A DNA stretch of 64,000 nucleotides from Streptomyces sp. NBC_01264 (GTDB taxonomy: Bacteria > Actinomycetota > Actinomycetes > Streptomycetales > Streptomycetaceae). The notes below the pieces were generated by a model. It was not told the origin of the DNA. It searched no databases and was given only the letters and a program-made list of their open reading frames with translations. Each line of letters begins with the position of its first letter. Within the stretch, counting starts at the first letter, position 1. The stretch spans positions 3,038,001-3,102,000 of the forward strand of contig NZ_JAPEOX010000001.1 in the NCBI RefSeq assembly GCF_026340675.1. Direction: 5' to 3'. The position numbers and the translations under genes were made by a program. Shown here in pieces: positions 27,401 through 34,768 of the stretch.

Positions 27401-27606
27401 TCGATCGGTTCGACGACCTGCTTCTCCACCACGTCGGGCGAGGCGCCCTGGTACGGCGCGAGCACGGTCACCATCGGCAGGTCGATGGAGGGCAGCAGCT
27501 GCTGCTTGAGCTGCGGGATGGCAATGGCGCCGAAGAGCAGCGCGACGAGCGACACGAGGCCGATCAGCGCCCTCTGGGCGAGGCTGAAGCGGGACAGCCG
27601 GAACAT
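24475..27606 (-). CDS. RND-family efflux transporter (AcrB/HAE1-like)
   Basis: 1043 residues with the full RND layout: helix 1 (about 12-32), a large extracellular loop (33-330), six helices (about 335-510) with the proton-relay acids in IGRVVDDSIVVLENIKR, then a second helix and loop (about 540-850) and five helices to residue 1020. It probably exports drugs, lipids or siderophore-type compounds by proton antiport. No periplasmic adaptor gene is adjacent, as expected in a monoderm. A NarL-type response regulator gene lies directly upstream on the same strand and may control it. Confidence 0.9.
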   Translation of the reverse strand: MFRLSRFSLAQRALIGLVSLVALLFGAIAIPQLKQQLLPSIDLPMVTVLAPYQGASPDVVEKQVVEPIEALLKGVDGITGITSTASEGNALIMATFDYGDEGTKQLVADVQQAVNRARVRLPAEVDPQVIAGSTDDIPTVVLAVTSDKDQQALADQLTTSVVPALEDIAGVGQVTVDGVRDLQVTVTPDDAKLAAAGLDGAALAQGLQAGGATVPAGSFDEAGKNRTVRVGSGYTSLAQLEDLRLTAGPGKPAVRLGDVASVKQEPAKADSLTRTNGKPSLALVLTMDKDGSAVAISDAVKDKLPELRTTLGSGADLAVVSDQGPAVAKSISGLTTEGLLGLVFAVVVILVFLGSLRSTLVTAVSIPLSVVLALIVLWTRDLSLNMLTLGALTIAIGRVVDDSIVVLENIKRHLGYGEERQHAIITAVKEVAGAVTSSTLTTVAVFLPIAFVGGMVGQFFGPFSITVTAALLASLLVSLTVVPVLSYWFLRAPKGVSEGDAASIEKARREAEEKESRSKLQQFYVRALGLVTRRRVATLIVAVVVLVATLGMTPLLKTNFFDQGEQEVLSIKQQLPPGTSLAAADEASRKVEKVLDGTDGVKDYQVTVGSSGFMAAFGGGTGSNQASYQVTLEDSGKTEAAKKHIETALKGLDGIGETTIAAGDGFGSQNLSVVVKAGDGAVLAQAAEQVRAEVAKIEDVTDVQSDLSQSVPRISVTATPKAAEFGLNQAALGAIVGQAVRGNPAGKAVLDDTERDIVIKSAQPATTLAQLRALPVGPVKLGDIAEVKEVPGPVAMTRIDGARAATISAKPVGDNTGAVSSTLQTKIKALDLPEGATATIGGVGQDQSEAFGQLGLAMLAAIAIVFMLLVATFRSLVQPLILLVSIPFAATGALGLLLITGTPLGVPALIGMLMLIGIVVTNAIVLIDLVNQYRAQGYGIVEAVVEGGRHRLRPILMTALATIFALLPMALGVTGEGGFISQPLAVVVIGGLISSTLLTLLLVPTLYTMLELRKERRSAKKRARLTVVPAPAASAEDESPVKV

Positions 27607-27816
27607 GGCTATGGGGATCTCTCTGCAGGGACGCGGTGACGTCTACGAGGCATGACGGACGGCCGTGCCTTCGGGCACGCGCGGGGCCCCTCAGCCTCTC
27701 CCGCGCACGGGCACGCCGACGTCGCTCCCAGGTCCCGTCCTTATCCAGGGCATACCGCGTCCGCAGTAGGCGCGGACTACTCCGGACTGCTCAGAACCGC
27801 TCCGAACCACCGCGAA

Positions 27817-28533
27817 CTAGTCGGCCCTGGGCCGCACAAGTCCCGATTCGTACGCGATGACCACCAATTGCGCCCGATCGCGGGCGCCGAGCTTGGACAT
27901 GGCCCGGTTCACGTGGGTCTTGACGGTGAGCGGGCTGACTTCCAGCCGGCGGGCGATCTCGTCGTTGGACAGGCCCGCCGCCACGAGGACGAGGACCTCG
28001 CGCTCGCGTCCGGTCAGTGCCGCCAGGCGCTGCAGGTGGGCGGCGCCCGCGGCGGGGGTGTCCCCCTCGCCGCCGCCCTGCGCGAGGAAGGTGGCGATGA
28101 GCCCCTTCGTGGCGGCCGGGGAGAGCAGCGCGTCGCCGGCGGCCGCGACGCGGATGGCGTTGAGCAGCTCCTCGGGCTCGGCTCCCTTGCCGAGGAACCC
28201 GGAGGCGCCCGCCCGCAGGGAGGCCGCCACGTACTCGTCCACCTCGAAGGTCGTCAGCATCACCACGCGGACCCCGGCCAGTTCGGGGTCGGCGCTGATC
28301 AGCCGGGTGGCGGCGAGGCCGTCGGTGCCGGGCATCCGGATGTCCATGAGCACGACGTCGGGCCGCTCCGTGCGCGCCAGCTCGAAGGCCTGCGCCCCGT
28401 CGGAGGCCTCCCCGACGACACACATGTCGGCCTCGGAGTCGACGAGCACCTTGAACGCGCTGCGCAGCAGGGCCTGGTCGTCGGCGAGGAGCACCCGGAT
28501 GGGCGTCGGGGCCTGGTTCGGGGTCTTTTCCAC
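27817..28533 (-). CDS. NarL/LuxR-family response regulator
   Basis: 238 residues: receiver domain (13-130) with acidic pair DD (18-19), phospho-acceptor Asp64 in VLMDIRMPG and Lys in GFLGKG; then a LuxR-type HTH (about 165-230) with LTGREREVL and TVKTHVNRAMSKL. It needs a HisKA_3 sensor kinase, but none is adjacent; the only one in the window is at 38633-39856. GTG start. It lies upstream of the RND transporter with a 210-bp gap in which I see no clear terminator. Confidence 0.92.
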   Translation of the reverse strand: MEKTPNQAPTPIRVLLADDQALLRSAFKVLVDSEADMCVVGEASDGAQAFELARTERPDVVLMDIRMPGTDGLAATRLISADPELAGVRVVMLTTFEVDEYVAASLRAGASGFLGKGAEPEELLNAIRVAAAGDALLSPAATKGLIATFLAQGGGEGDTPAAGAAHLQRLAALTGREREVLVLVAAGLSNDEIARRLEVSPLTVKTHVNRAMSKLGARDRAQLVVIAYESGLVRPRAD

Positions 28534-28618
28534 GCCCCGACCCTACGTCGTCCCGCGCGGCGGGGGCCCGGCGGGCGGGCGGGACCTGGCGGGTGGCCGG
28601 TGCCGGCCAAGACACCCC

Positions 28619-29440
28619 CTAGCCCAGGGCCAGTACGACCAGGGCCGCGGTCGCCGAGACCTCGGCCAGGGCTCCGAACACGTCACCGGTGACCCCGTCG
28701 AAGCGGCCTACGCAGCGGCGGAGCAGGGCTTCCGCGGCCAGCAGGGCGGCCAGGACCGCCGCCGCGTGCTGCGCGGCGGCCGGCAGGCCCAGCGGCAGCG
28801 CGGCGGCGGCGGACAGCACCAGCACGAGTCCGGCGACCGCGGCGGCGGCCTCGCGCGGGACGACTCCGGCGACCGCCGCGCCCAGCCCCTCGGGGCGGGC
28901 CGCGGGGACCCCGTCGCGGGAGGCCAGGGTCATGGCGAGCCGGGCGGTGACGGAGGCGACCACGGCGGCCAGGGCGCCCCGGATCCAGCTGTCGGCGTAC
29001 ACGTCGGCCAGGGCGGCGACCTGGACCAGCAGCGTGAACACCAGCACCACCACCCCGAAGGGCCCGATGTCGGACTGCTTCATGATGCGCAGCGCGGCGT
29101 CGGCCGGCTTGGCGCTGCCCAGCCCGTCCGCCGTGTCGGCGAGGCCGTCCAGGTGCAGGGCGCGGGTCAGGGCCGCCGGTACGGCGACGGTGACGGCGGC
29201 GGCGAGCAGCGGACCCCCGCCGCACAGCAGCAGGACCACGCCGGGCGCGGCCGCGAGGAGCCCCACGACGAGCCCGGCGAGCGGGGCGCAGGCCATGCCG
29301 GTGCGGGCGGCGGGGCGGTCCCAGCGGGTGATGCGGGTGGGCAGCACGGTGAGCGTGCCGAAGGCGAAGCGCACCCCGTCGAGCAGCGAGGCGCGCTCCG
29401 GGGGCGGGGTCGGGGACGGGCCGTCGTACGAATCTGTCAT
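28619..29440 (-). CDS. cobS: Adenosylcobinamide-GDP ribazoletransferase
   Basis: 273 residues, polytopic membrane enzyme joining AdoCbi-GDP and alpha-ribazole in the last steps of cobalamin synthesis. The motif HLDGLADTADGL with its acidic residues and MKQSDIGPFGVV identify the family. A TAGCGT -10 box (29454-29449) ends 8 nt before the ATG, so the message may be leaderless. The partner genes cobU and cobT are 4-6 kb away on the other strand. Confidence 0.93.
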   Translation of the reverse strand: MTDSYDGPSPTPPPERASLLDGVRFAFGTLTVLPTRITRWDRPAARTGMACAPLAGLVVGLLAAAPGVVLLLCGGGPLLAAAVTVAVPAALTRALHLDGLADTADGLGSAKPADAALRIMKQSDIGPFGVVVLVFTLLVQVAALADVYADSWIRGALAAVVASVTARLAMTLASRDGVPAARPEGLGAAVAGVVPREAAAAVAGLVLVLSAAAALPLGLPAAAQHAAAVLAALLAAEALLRRCVGRFDGVTGDVFGALAEVSATAALVVLALG

Positions 29441-29510
29441 CGGCGCGAACGCTACCCGCTCGACGAGGCAGGTAGGTTACCCAATACACCCCAAATCGGG
29501 AGGTGGTGGC

Positions 29511-30278
29511 ATGGGTCACTGGTGGTATCGCAACATCGTGGAGCCGGGGAAGCTCCCGCTGCTCCTCGCGCTGGTCTCCTTCGTCGTGTCCTTCCTGGTC
29601 ACCCGCGTGATCACCCGCATGATCCGGGTCGGCCGGGGGCCCTTCAAGAACGTCACGCCGGGCGGGATGCACATCCACCACGTGGTCCCGGGCGTGATCC
29701 TCGTGATCATCGGCGGCTTCGGTGCGATCGGCAGCGCCCGGCACAGCTTCGGGGCGGGCCTGTCGGCCGTGATCTTCGGGCTGGGAGCGGGGCTGGTGCT
29801 GGACGAGTTCGCGCTGATCCTGCACCTGGACGACGTCTACTGGAGCGAGCAGGGACGCAAGAGCGTGGAGATCGTGGTCCTGACGGCGGCGATCGTGGCG
29901 CTGGTGCTGGGCGGCTTCCTGCCGTTCGGGGTCAACGACCTCACCGAGGACGAGCGGCACAACCGCGGGCTGGTCGCCATGAACACGGCGACCAACTTCT
30001 TCCTCGCCCTGATCGCCCTGTGGAAGGGCAAGGCGCGCACCGCCTTCTTCGGCACGGTCATCCCCTTCGTCGCGCTGATCGGCGCGATCCGGCTGGCCCG
30101 GCCCGATTCCCCGTACGCGAAGAAGTTCTACGCCAACCGCCCGAAGGCCCGCGCCAAGGCCGGGCTGCGCGCCTTCCACCACGACCGCCGGTGGGCCTCG
30201 CCGCGGCGCAAGTTCGAGAACTTCATCGGCGGGACGCCCGACCCGGAGCGGCGGGCCTCGAAGAAGGAGCCGCACTGA
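29511..30278 (+). CDS. Conserved polytopic membrane protein
   Basis: 255 residues with about six predicted membrane helices and a basic C-terminal tail (KKFYANRPKARAK...). The motif GGMHIHHVVPG near residue 52 is conserved-looking and its histidines could bind metal. ATG at 29511 has GGGAGG 7 nt upstream. I know it only as a conserved actinobacterial integral membrane protein. Confidence 0.75.
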   Translation: MGHWWYRNIVEPGKLPLLLALVSFVVSFLVTRVITRMIRVGRGPFKNVTPGGMHIHHVVPGVILVIIGGFGAIGSARHSFGAGLSAVIFGLGAGLVLDEFALILHLDDVYWSEQGRKSVEIVVLTAAIVALVLGGFLPFGVNDLTEDERHNRGLVAMNTATNFFLALIALWKGKARTAFFGTVIPFVALIGAIRLARPDSPYAKKFYANRPKARAKAGLRAFHHDRRWASPRRKFENFIGGTPDPERRASKKEPH

Positions 30279-30283
30279 CGTAG

Positions 30284-30322
30284 GAGAGGAGGGCCCGCCC
30301 CCGTGGGGCGTGCCCTCCTCTC
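30284..30322. terminator. Bidirectional terminator
   Basis: GAGAGGAGGGC and CGCCCC pair with their complements across one mismatch; 3-nt loop. It lies between convergent genes. Confidence 0.8.
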
Positions 30323-30346
30323 TCTTCTACGTCCGTCCGTCCCCGG

Positions 30347-30625
30347 TCAGCCCGGGATCAGCCCGTCGTCCTTGAGCATCTCCCGTACCTCGTCCAGCGA
30401 GGCGTCGGGGCCGGGCAGGATCAGCTCGGACGGCTCCAGCGCCTCGTCGGGCAGTGGTGTGCCGAGCCGCCGTACGGCTTCGAGGAGCTGGCCCAGCGTG
30501 CGCCGGAAGCCCTCCTCGTCGCCGCTCTCCATCTCCGCGAGCAGTTCGTCGTCCAGCTTGTTGAGCTCGGTGAAGTGGCTGTCCGCCAGCTCCACCTGAC
30601 CTTCCCCCATGACGCGGACAATCAT
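30347..30625 (-). CDS. pspAA: PspA-associated protein PspAA
   Basis: 92-residue acidic protein encoded 13 bp after pspA. The start MIVRVMGEGQV and the ILPGPDASLDEVREML region fit the PspAA family that accompanies PspA in many phyla. It probably helps PspA respond to membrane or envelope stress. Confidence 0.8.
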   Translation of the reverse strand: MIVRVMGEGQVELADSHFTELNKLDDELLAEMESGDEEGFRRTLGQLLEAVRRLGTPLPDEALEPSELILPGPDASLDEVREMLKDDGLIPG

Positions 30626-30638
30626 GACGGGCCCCGTC

Positions 30639-31433
30639 CTACTGCTTGTCGAACCGGTGCTGGGTCTGCGACTGCTGGCCGGCGCCCGGGGCGCCGCCCT
30701 CGATGGACTGCTGCTGGGCGGAGGGGCCGCCCGCCAGCTCGGCCTTCATGCGCTGGAGCTCCAGCTCCACGTCGGTCCCGCCGGAGAGCCGGTCGAGCTC
30801 GGCCTGGATGTCGTCCTTGGAGCCGAGGCCGCTCTGGTCGTCGAGCGCGCCGGAGGCGAGCAGCTCGTCGATCGCGCCGGCGCGGGCCTGGAGCTGCGCC
30901 GTCTTGTCCTCGGCCCGCTGGATGGCGAGGCCGACGTCGCTCATCTCCTCGGAGATGCCGGAGAAGGACTCGGCGATCCGCGTCTGCGCCTGGGCGGCCG
31001 TGTACGTGGCCTTGATGGTCTCCTTCTTGGTGCGGAAGGCGTCCACCTTGGCCTGCAGCCGCTGCGCGGCCAGCGTCAGCTTCTCCTCCTCGCCCTGGAG
31101 GGTCTGGTGCTGCACCTCCAGGTCGCTGACCTGCTGCTGCAGCGAGGCGCGGCGGGACAGGGCCTCGCGGGCCAGGTCCTCGCGGCCCAGGGCCAGCGCC
31201 TTGCGGCCCTGGTCCTCCAGCTTGCTGGACTGGCCCTGGAGCTGGTTGAGCTGCAGCTCCAGCCGCTTGCGGGAGGTCGCCACGTCGGCGACGCCGCGGC
31301 GCACCTTCTGAAGCAGTTCGAGCTGCTTCTGGTACGAGTAGTCGAGGGTCTCGCGCGGGTCCTCGGCCCGGTCCAGGGCCTTGTTCGCCTTCGCGCGGAA
31401 GATCATCCCCATACGCTTCATGACACCGCTCAT
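30639..31433 (-). CDS. pspA: PspA/IM30 phage-shock protein A
   Basis: 264 residues, almost entirely alpha-helical coiled coil. The N-terminus MKRMGMIFRAKANKALDRAEDP is the membrane-binding amphipathic helix, and DYSYQKQLELLQKVR the first core helix of this ESCRT-III-like family. It oligomerises on stressed membranes to preserve proton motive force. The ATG at 31433 (MSGVMKR) is used; the ATG four codons later is an alternative. The C-terminal 45 residues are Gln/Gly-rich and likely disordered. Confidence 0.93.
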   Translation of the reverse strand: MSGVMKRMGMIFRAKANKALDRAEDPRETLDYSYQKQLELLQKVRRGVADVATSRKRLELQLNQLQGQSSKLEDQGRKALALGREDLAREALSRRASLQQQVSDLEVQHQTLQGEEEKLTLAAQRLQAKVDAFRTKKETIKATYTAAQAQTRIAESFSGISEEMSDVGLAIQRAEDKTAQLQARAGAIDELLASGALDDQSGLGSKDDIQAELDRLSGGTDVELELQRMKAELAGGPSAQQQSIEGGAPGAGQQSQTQHRFDKQ

Positions 31434-31660
31434 GGGCTTCGCGCGCCCCCTTCTAGACGGACTGTGCTCCAGGTCACCAACAAGACCCACAGTACGGGCC
31501 CTGTCTCTATTACCGCACTGTTCGAGCGGGGATGCGCTCCTCCTCCAGGACGACTGCTCGTCGGCCGTGTCAGGCGTAAGGAGTAGGTGCTCCCCCAGGT
31601 AGGACGCCCGCCGTTGCCGGATCGTTCCCCGCCGGGACGGGGCGCGTGCCCACAACCACG

Positions 31661-31666
31661 TACCCT
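31661..31666 (+). promoter_or_regulatory. -10 box of a probable leaderless promoter (DUF3043 gene)
   Basis: TACCCT ends 7 nt before GTG 31674; there is no ribosome site. The 240-bp pspA gap otherwise shows nothing. Confidence 0.5.
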
Positions 31667-31673
31667 TGGGTTT

Positions 31674-32273
31674 GTGTTTGGTAGCCGATCCTCCAAGGAA
31701 GAGAAGGACGCCGCCACCGACAAGGTGAGCGCCGACCTCTCGCAGTCCCGTGACCCTCAGGCCCCGAAGGGCCGCCCGACGCCGAAGCGTGCTGTGGCCC
31801 AGTCGCAGCGCAAGGCCGTGGTGGCTTCGACCGGCAACCGCAAGGAGGATGCCAAGCGGGCTCGTGAGCGCCGCCGGGTCGAGATGACCAAGCAGCGCGA
31901 AGCCCTCGCCAATGGCGACGAGCGTTATCTGCCCAACCGGGACAAGGGTCCCGTGCGCCGGTACGTGCGCGACTTCGTGGACTCCCGCTTCTCCGTCGCC
32001 GAGATGTTCCTGCCGCTGGCCGTGATCATCCTGGTGCTGAGCATGGTGCGGGTGTCGTCCATCCAGAACATCGCGCTGCTGCTGTGGCTCGGCGTGATCG
32101 CGCTGATCATCGTCGACTCCATCGGCATGTTCATCCGCCTGCGCAAGGCCCTGAACGAGCGCTTCCCGAACGAGCCCAAGCGCGGCGCCGTCGCGTACGG
32201 CCTGATGCGCACCCTCCAGATGCGCCGGCTGCGTCTGCCGAAGCCGCAGGTCAAGCGCGGGGAACGGCCCTGA
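31674..32273 (+). CDS. DUF3043 membrane protein
   Basis: 199 residues: a highly charged N-terminal half (Lys/Arg/Glu, 1-100), then two close membrane helices (about 122-142 and 148-166) and a basic tail. This is the DUF3043 pattern, conserved across actinobacteria with unknown function. GTG at 31674 is the start consistent with the family and with a leaderless promoter. Its stop codon overlaps the next gene. Confidence 0.85.
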   Translation: MFGSRSSKEEKDAATDKVSADLSQSRDPQAPKGRPTPKRAVAQSQRKAVVASTGNRKEDAKRARERRRVEMTKQREALANGDERYLPNRDKGPVRRYVRDFVDSRFSVAEMFLPLAVIILVLSMVRVSSIQNIALLLWLGVIALIIVDSIGMFIRLRKALNERFPNEPKRGAVAYGLMRTLQMRRLRLPKPQVKRGERP

Positions 32274-33085
32274 GCCGAGGAACGCCCGGAGCGTTCGGCG
32301 GGGGTGGCTTCGCGGACGGGGCCCGGCTGTGGCTGGAAGGCCTCGGCGGGCTCCGCAACGCGGTGCGCCAGGAGCTCGTCGGCCGGCAGGTCGACGAGCA
32401 GATCGCGCACCGCTTCCCCGTGGGGCAGCGGCTGCGCGTCCTCGACGTCGGCATGGGCCAGGGCACGCAGGCACTGCGCCTGGCCCGCGCCGGGCACATG
32501 GTGACCGGGCTGGAGCAGGATCCGGCGATGCTGACCGTCGCCCGTGAGGTGCTGGCTGCCGAGCCCCCCGGGATCCAGGACCGCGTCCGCCTCATGGAGG
32601 GCGACGGCCGGGAGACCGGCGCGCACTTCCTGCCGGGCAGCTTCGACGTCGTGCTCTGCCACGGCGTCCTCATGTACGTCGCCGAGCCGGACGCCATGCT
32701 GGCCGGGCTCGCCCGGATGCTGGCCCCCGGCGGGCTGCTGTCCCTGCTGGTGCGCAACGGCGACGCCCTCGCCATGCGGCCCGGCCTGCACGGTGACTGG
32801 ACGGCGGCGCTGTCCGCCTTCGAAGGCGTCGACTACACGAACCGGCTGGGCCTGGACGTGCGCGCCGACCGGCTGGCCACGCTGACCGCGACCCTGTCCG
32901 GGATCGGCGCCCCGCTGCAGACCTGGTACGGCGTACGCGTCTTCACCGACGGCACCGAGGCCGGAGACGAGCTCCCGGCCGACGCGGAGCTGGAGCGGCT
33001 GCTCGCCGCCGAGGACCGCGCCGGGCGGACCGACCCCTACCGCGGGGTCGCCGCGCTGCTGCACCTGTGCGGCGTACGGGGCTGA
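32270..33085 (+). CDS. Class I SAM-dependent methyltransferase, probable CTG start
   Basis: 271 residues. The SAM-binding motif I is LRVLDVGMGQGTQALRLA, followed by an acidic strand-2 end (GLEQDP) and SFDVVLCHGVLMYV. It resembles the SmtA/CmoM group of tRNA or small-molecule methyltransferases. The conserved protein begins SRGTPGAFGGGGFADG, yet no ATG, GTG or TTG precedes that in frame. CTG at 32270 overlaps the preceding stop codon as CTGA, with GGGGAA 7 nt upstream, and is the best start. An internal GTG (about codon 34) would remove conserved sequence. Confidence 0.8.
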   Translation: MSRGTPGAFGGGGFADGARLWLEGLGGLRNAVRQELVGRQVDEQIAHRFPVGQRLRVLDVGMGQGTQALRLARAGHMVTGLEQDPAMLTVAREVLAAEPPGIQDRVRLMEGDGRETGAHFLPGSFDVVLCHGVLMYVAEPDAMLAGLARMLAPGGLLSLLVRNGDALAMRPGLHGDWTAALSAFEGVDYTNRLGLDVRADRLATLTATLSGIGAPLQTWYGVRVFTDGTEAGDELPADAELERLLAAEDRAGRTDPYRGVAALLHLCGVRG

Positions 33086-33110
33086 GCCCCGAGGTGTTCT
33101 TCACGTGGCA

Positions 33111-33139
33111 GAGCCCGGACCCCTGAGGGGTCCGGGCTC
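33111..33139. terminator. Bidirectional terminator
   Basis: GAGCCCGGACCCCT and its complement face each other with almost no loop, between convergent genes. Confidence 0.82.
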
Positions 33140-33171
33140 TCGCGTACCCGGGCAGCGCCGGGCAGCGCCGG

Positions 33172-33384
33172 TTAGAGTTCCGCGGCCTCGCGCAGGCTCA
33201 TCGTGTAGAGCTGGACCCCTTTGTCGTCGGACAGCTTCACCTGTTCGGTGCCGCCCTCCAGCAGGTCCTTCCAGTACTCGCCGATCCAGGATTCGGCGTC
33301 CCCCTGCGTGGTGAACTCCTCCGGCACCACCGACGGGCTCGCCTCATCGCCGTCGGCCGCCTCGAACCGCCACGTCCACGCCAT
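33172..33384 (-). CDS. Small conserved hypothetical protein
   Basis: 70 residues, acidic, beginning MAWTWRFEAADG, with a conserved FTTQGDAESWIGEYWKDLLEGG middle. ATG at 33384 has GGAGG 6 nt upstream. I recognise it as a widespread short streptomycete protein without known function; no signal peptide. Confidence 0.8.
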   Translation of the reverse strand: MAWTWRFEAADGDEASPSVVPEEFTTQGDAESWIGEYWKDLLEGGTEQVKLSDDKGVQLYTMSLREAAEL

Positions 33385-33488
33385 GTCCGCCTCCGTTGCT
33401 CGTCCGCTTCTCACACGCTTCTCGCCTTGAGTGTGCCCGCAGACTAACCGGGCGCGCAGCAGTCCCGGCGACGCGGGAGGATCGTCCT

Positions 33489-34694
33489 GTGGAACTCACT
33501 CTGCTCGGCACCGGCACACCCGAAGGACTGCCCCGCCCCGGCTGTCCCTGCGCCGCGTGCGCACTCTCCGTGGGGCCCCGGGCGCGCGCCGCCACCTCCG
33601 TGCTCGTGGACGGGGCGCTGCTGCTGGACCTGACCCCCGGGGCGGTGCTCGCCGGCGCCCGGGCGGGGCATTCGCTGGCCGCCGTACGGCAGGTCCTGCT
33701 GACCCACCCGCACGACGGCCCGCCCGTGGAGCTGCCGCCGGGGCTGCCGGCGGCCGGGCGGGTCCCGGACGGGCGGGAGCTCGCGGTGATCTCCGGGCAC
33801 CGGGTGCGGGCCGTGCCGATGGACGCGCCGGGCACCGGGTACGAGGTGACCGGGCCGGACGGTGCCCGGATGCTGTACCTGCCGCCGGGCGGCGCCCCGG
33901 CCGGGACGTCCGGCACCAGCGGGCGGCGCCCGTACGACGTGGTCCTCGCGGACGTGCTCAGCCGGCCGGAGGCACTGGCGCGGCTGCGGGCCAGCGGGGC
34001 GGTGGGCCCGGCGACGGACGTGATCGCGGTCCACCTGGACCACGACACCCCGCCGGGCGCGGAACTGGAGCGCCGCTGCGCCGCAGCGGGCGCGCGGACG
34101 GTGACGGACGGGACCACCGTGGCGGCCGGGGAGTACCGGCCGGCGCCCGAGGTGCCGCGGCGGACCCTGGTCCTGGGCGGGGCCCGCTCGGGCAAGTCGT
34201 ACGAGGCCGAGCGCCGGCTGGCCGGCTACCCGGAGGTCGTCTACGTGGCCACGGGCGGTACCCGCGAGGGCGACCCGGAGTGGGCCGCGCGGGTCGGGCT
34301 CCACCGCGAGCGCAGGGCGGCGTCCTGGCGGACGGTGGAGACCTGCGACCTGGTGCCGCTGCTGGAGCAGGAGGGGCCGGCGCTGCTCGTCGACTGCCTG
34401 GCGCTGTGGCTCACGGACGCGATGGACCGGGCCGGTGCCTGGGACGACTCCGTCTGGGCGGGCGGGGGGAGCAAGGAGCTGGCCGCGCGCATCGGTGAAC
34501 TGGTGGCGGCGGTCCGGGCCACCCGTCGCCAGGTGGTGCTGGTCAGCAACGAGGTCGGCTCCGGGGTCGTTCCCGCGACGGCGTCGGGGCGGCGGTTCCG
34601 CGACGAGCTGGGGCGGCTGAACGCCGGGGTCGCCGGGGAGTGCGAGCACGTGCTCCTGGTGGTGGCGGGGCAGGCGCTGGTCCTGAAGCAGTAG
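33489..34694 (+). CDS. cobU: Metallo-beta-lactamase-like domain fused to CobU (adenosylcobinamide kinase/guanylyltransferase)
   Basis: 401 residues. The C-terminal half (about 220-401) is CobU: P-loop GGARSGKS, the catalytic-His region ARVGLHRERR and LLVDCLALWLTD. It phosphorylates adenosylcobinamide and then adds GMP. The N-terminal 210 residues resemble the metallo-beta-lactamase/PhnP fold (ELTLLGTGTPEGLPRPGC, LLTHPHDG, HLDHDTP), with the zinc motif only partly kept (HPHDG instead of HxHxDH). GTG at 33489 has GGGAGG 8 nt upstream. It is followed by cobT. Confidence 0.88.
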   Translation: MELTLLGTGTPEGLPRPGCPCAACALSVGPRARAATSVLVDGALLLDLTPGAVLAGARAGHSLAAVRQVLLTHPHDGPPVELPPGLPAAGRVPDGRELAVISGHRVRAVPMDAPGTGYEVTGPDGARMLYLPPGGAPAGTSGTSGRRPYDVVLADVLSRPEALARLRASGAVGPATDVIAVHLDHDTPPGAELERRCAAAGARTVTDGTTVAAGEYRPAPEVPRRTLVLGGARSGKSYEAERRLAGYPEVVYVATGGTREGDPEWAARVGLHRERRAASWRTVETCDLVPLLEQEGPALLVDCLALWLTDAMDRAGAWDDSVWAGGGSKELAARIGELVAAVRATRRQVVLVSNEVGSGVVPATASGRRFRDELGRLNAGVAGECEHVLLVVAGQALVLKQ

Positions 34695-34755
34695 CCGCGG
34701 GGACCGGTGGTGAAAGGTGGTGCACGGACCGTTCGGGCAGCCCGGGAGGCCGCTG

Positions 34756-34761
34756 TACCCT
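34756..34761 (+). promoter_or_regulatory. -10 box of a probable leaderless promoter (cobT)
   Basis: TACCCT ends 7 nt before the cobT ATG; there is no ribosome site at a normal distance. Confidence 0.5.
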
Positions 34762-34768
34762 CTGGCAA

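Noticed and set aside
24757..27639. 960-codon plus-strand frame opposite the RND transporter
   Set aside because: Typical third-position GC shadow; no domains, while the opposite strand encodes a complete RND protein.
28689..29510. N-terminal extension of the membrane protein at 29511
   Set aside because: The frame is open only because it lies antisense to cobS; the true ATG has a strong ribosome site.
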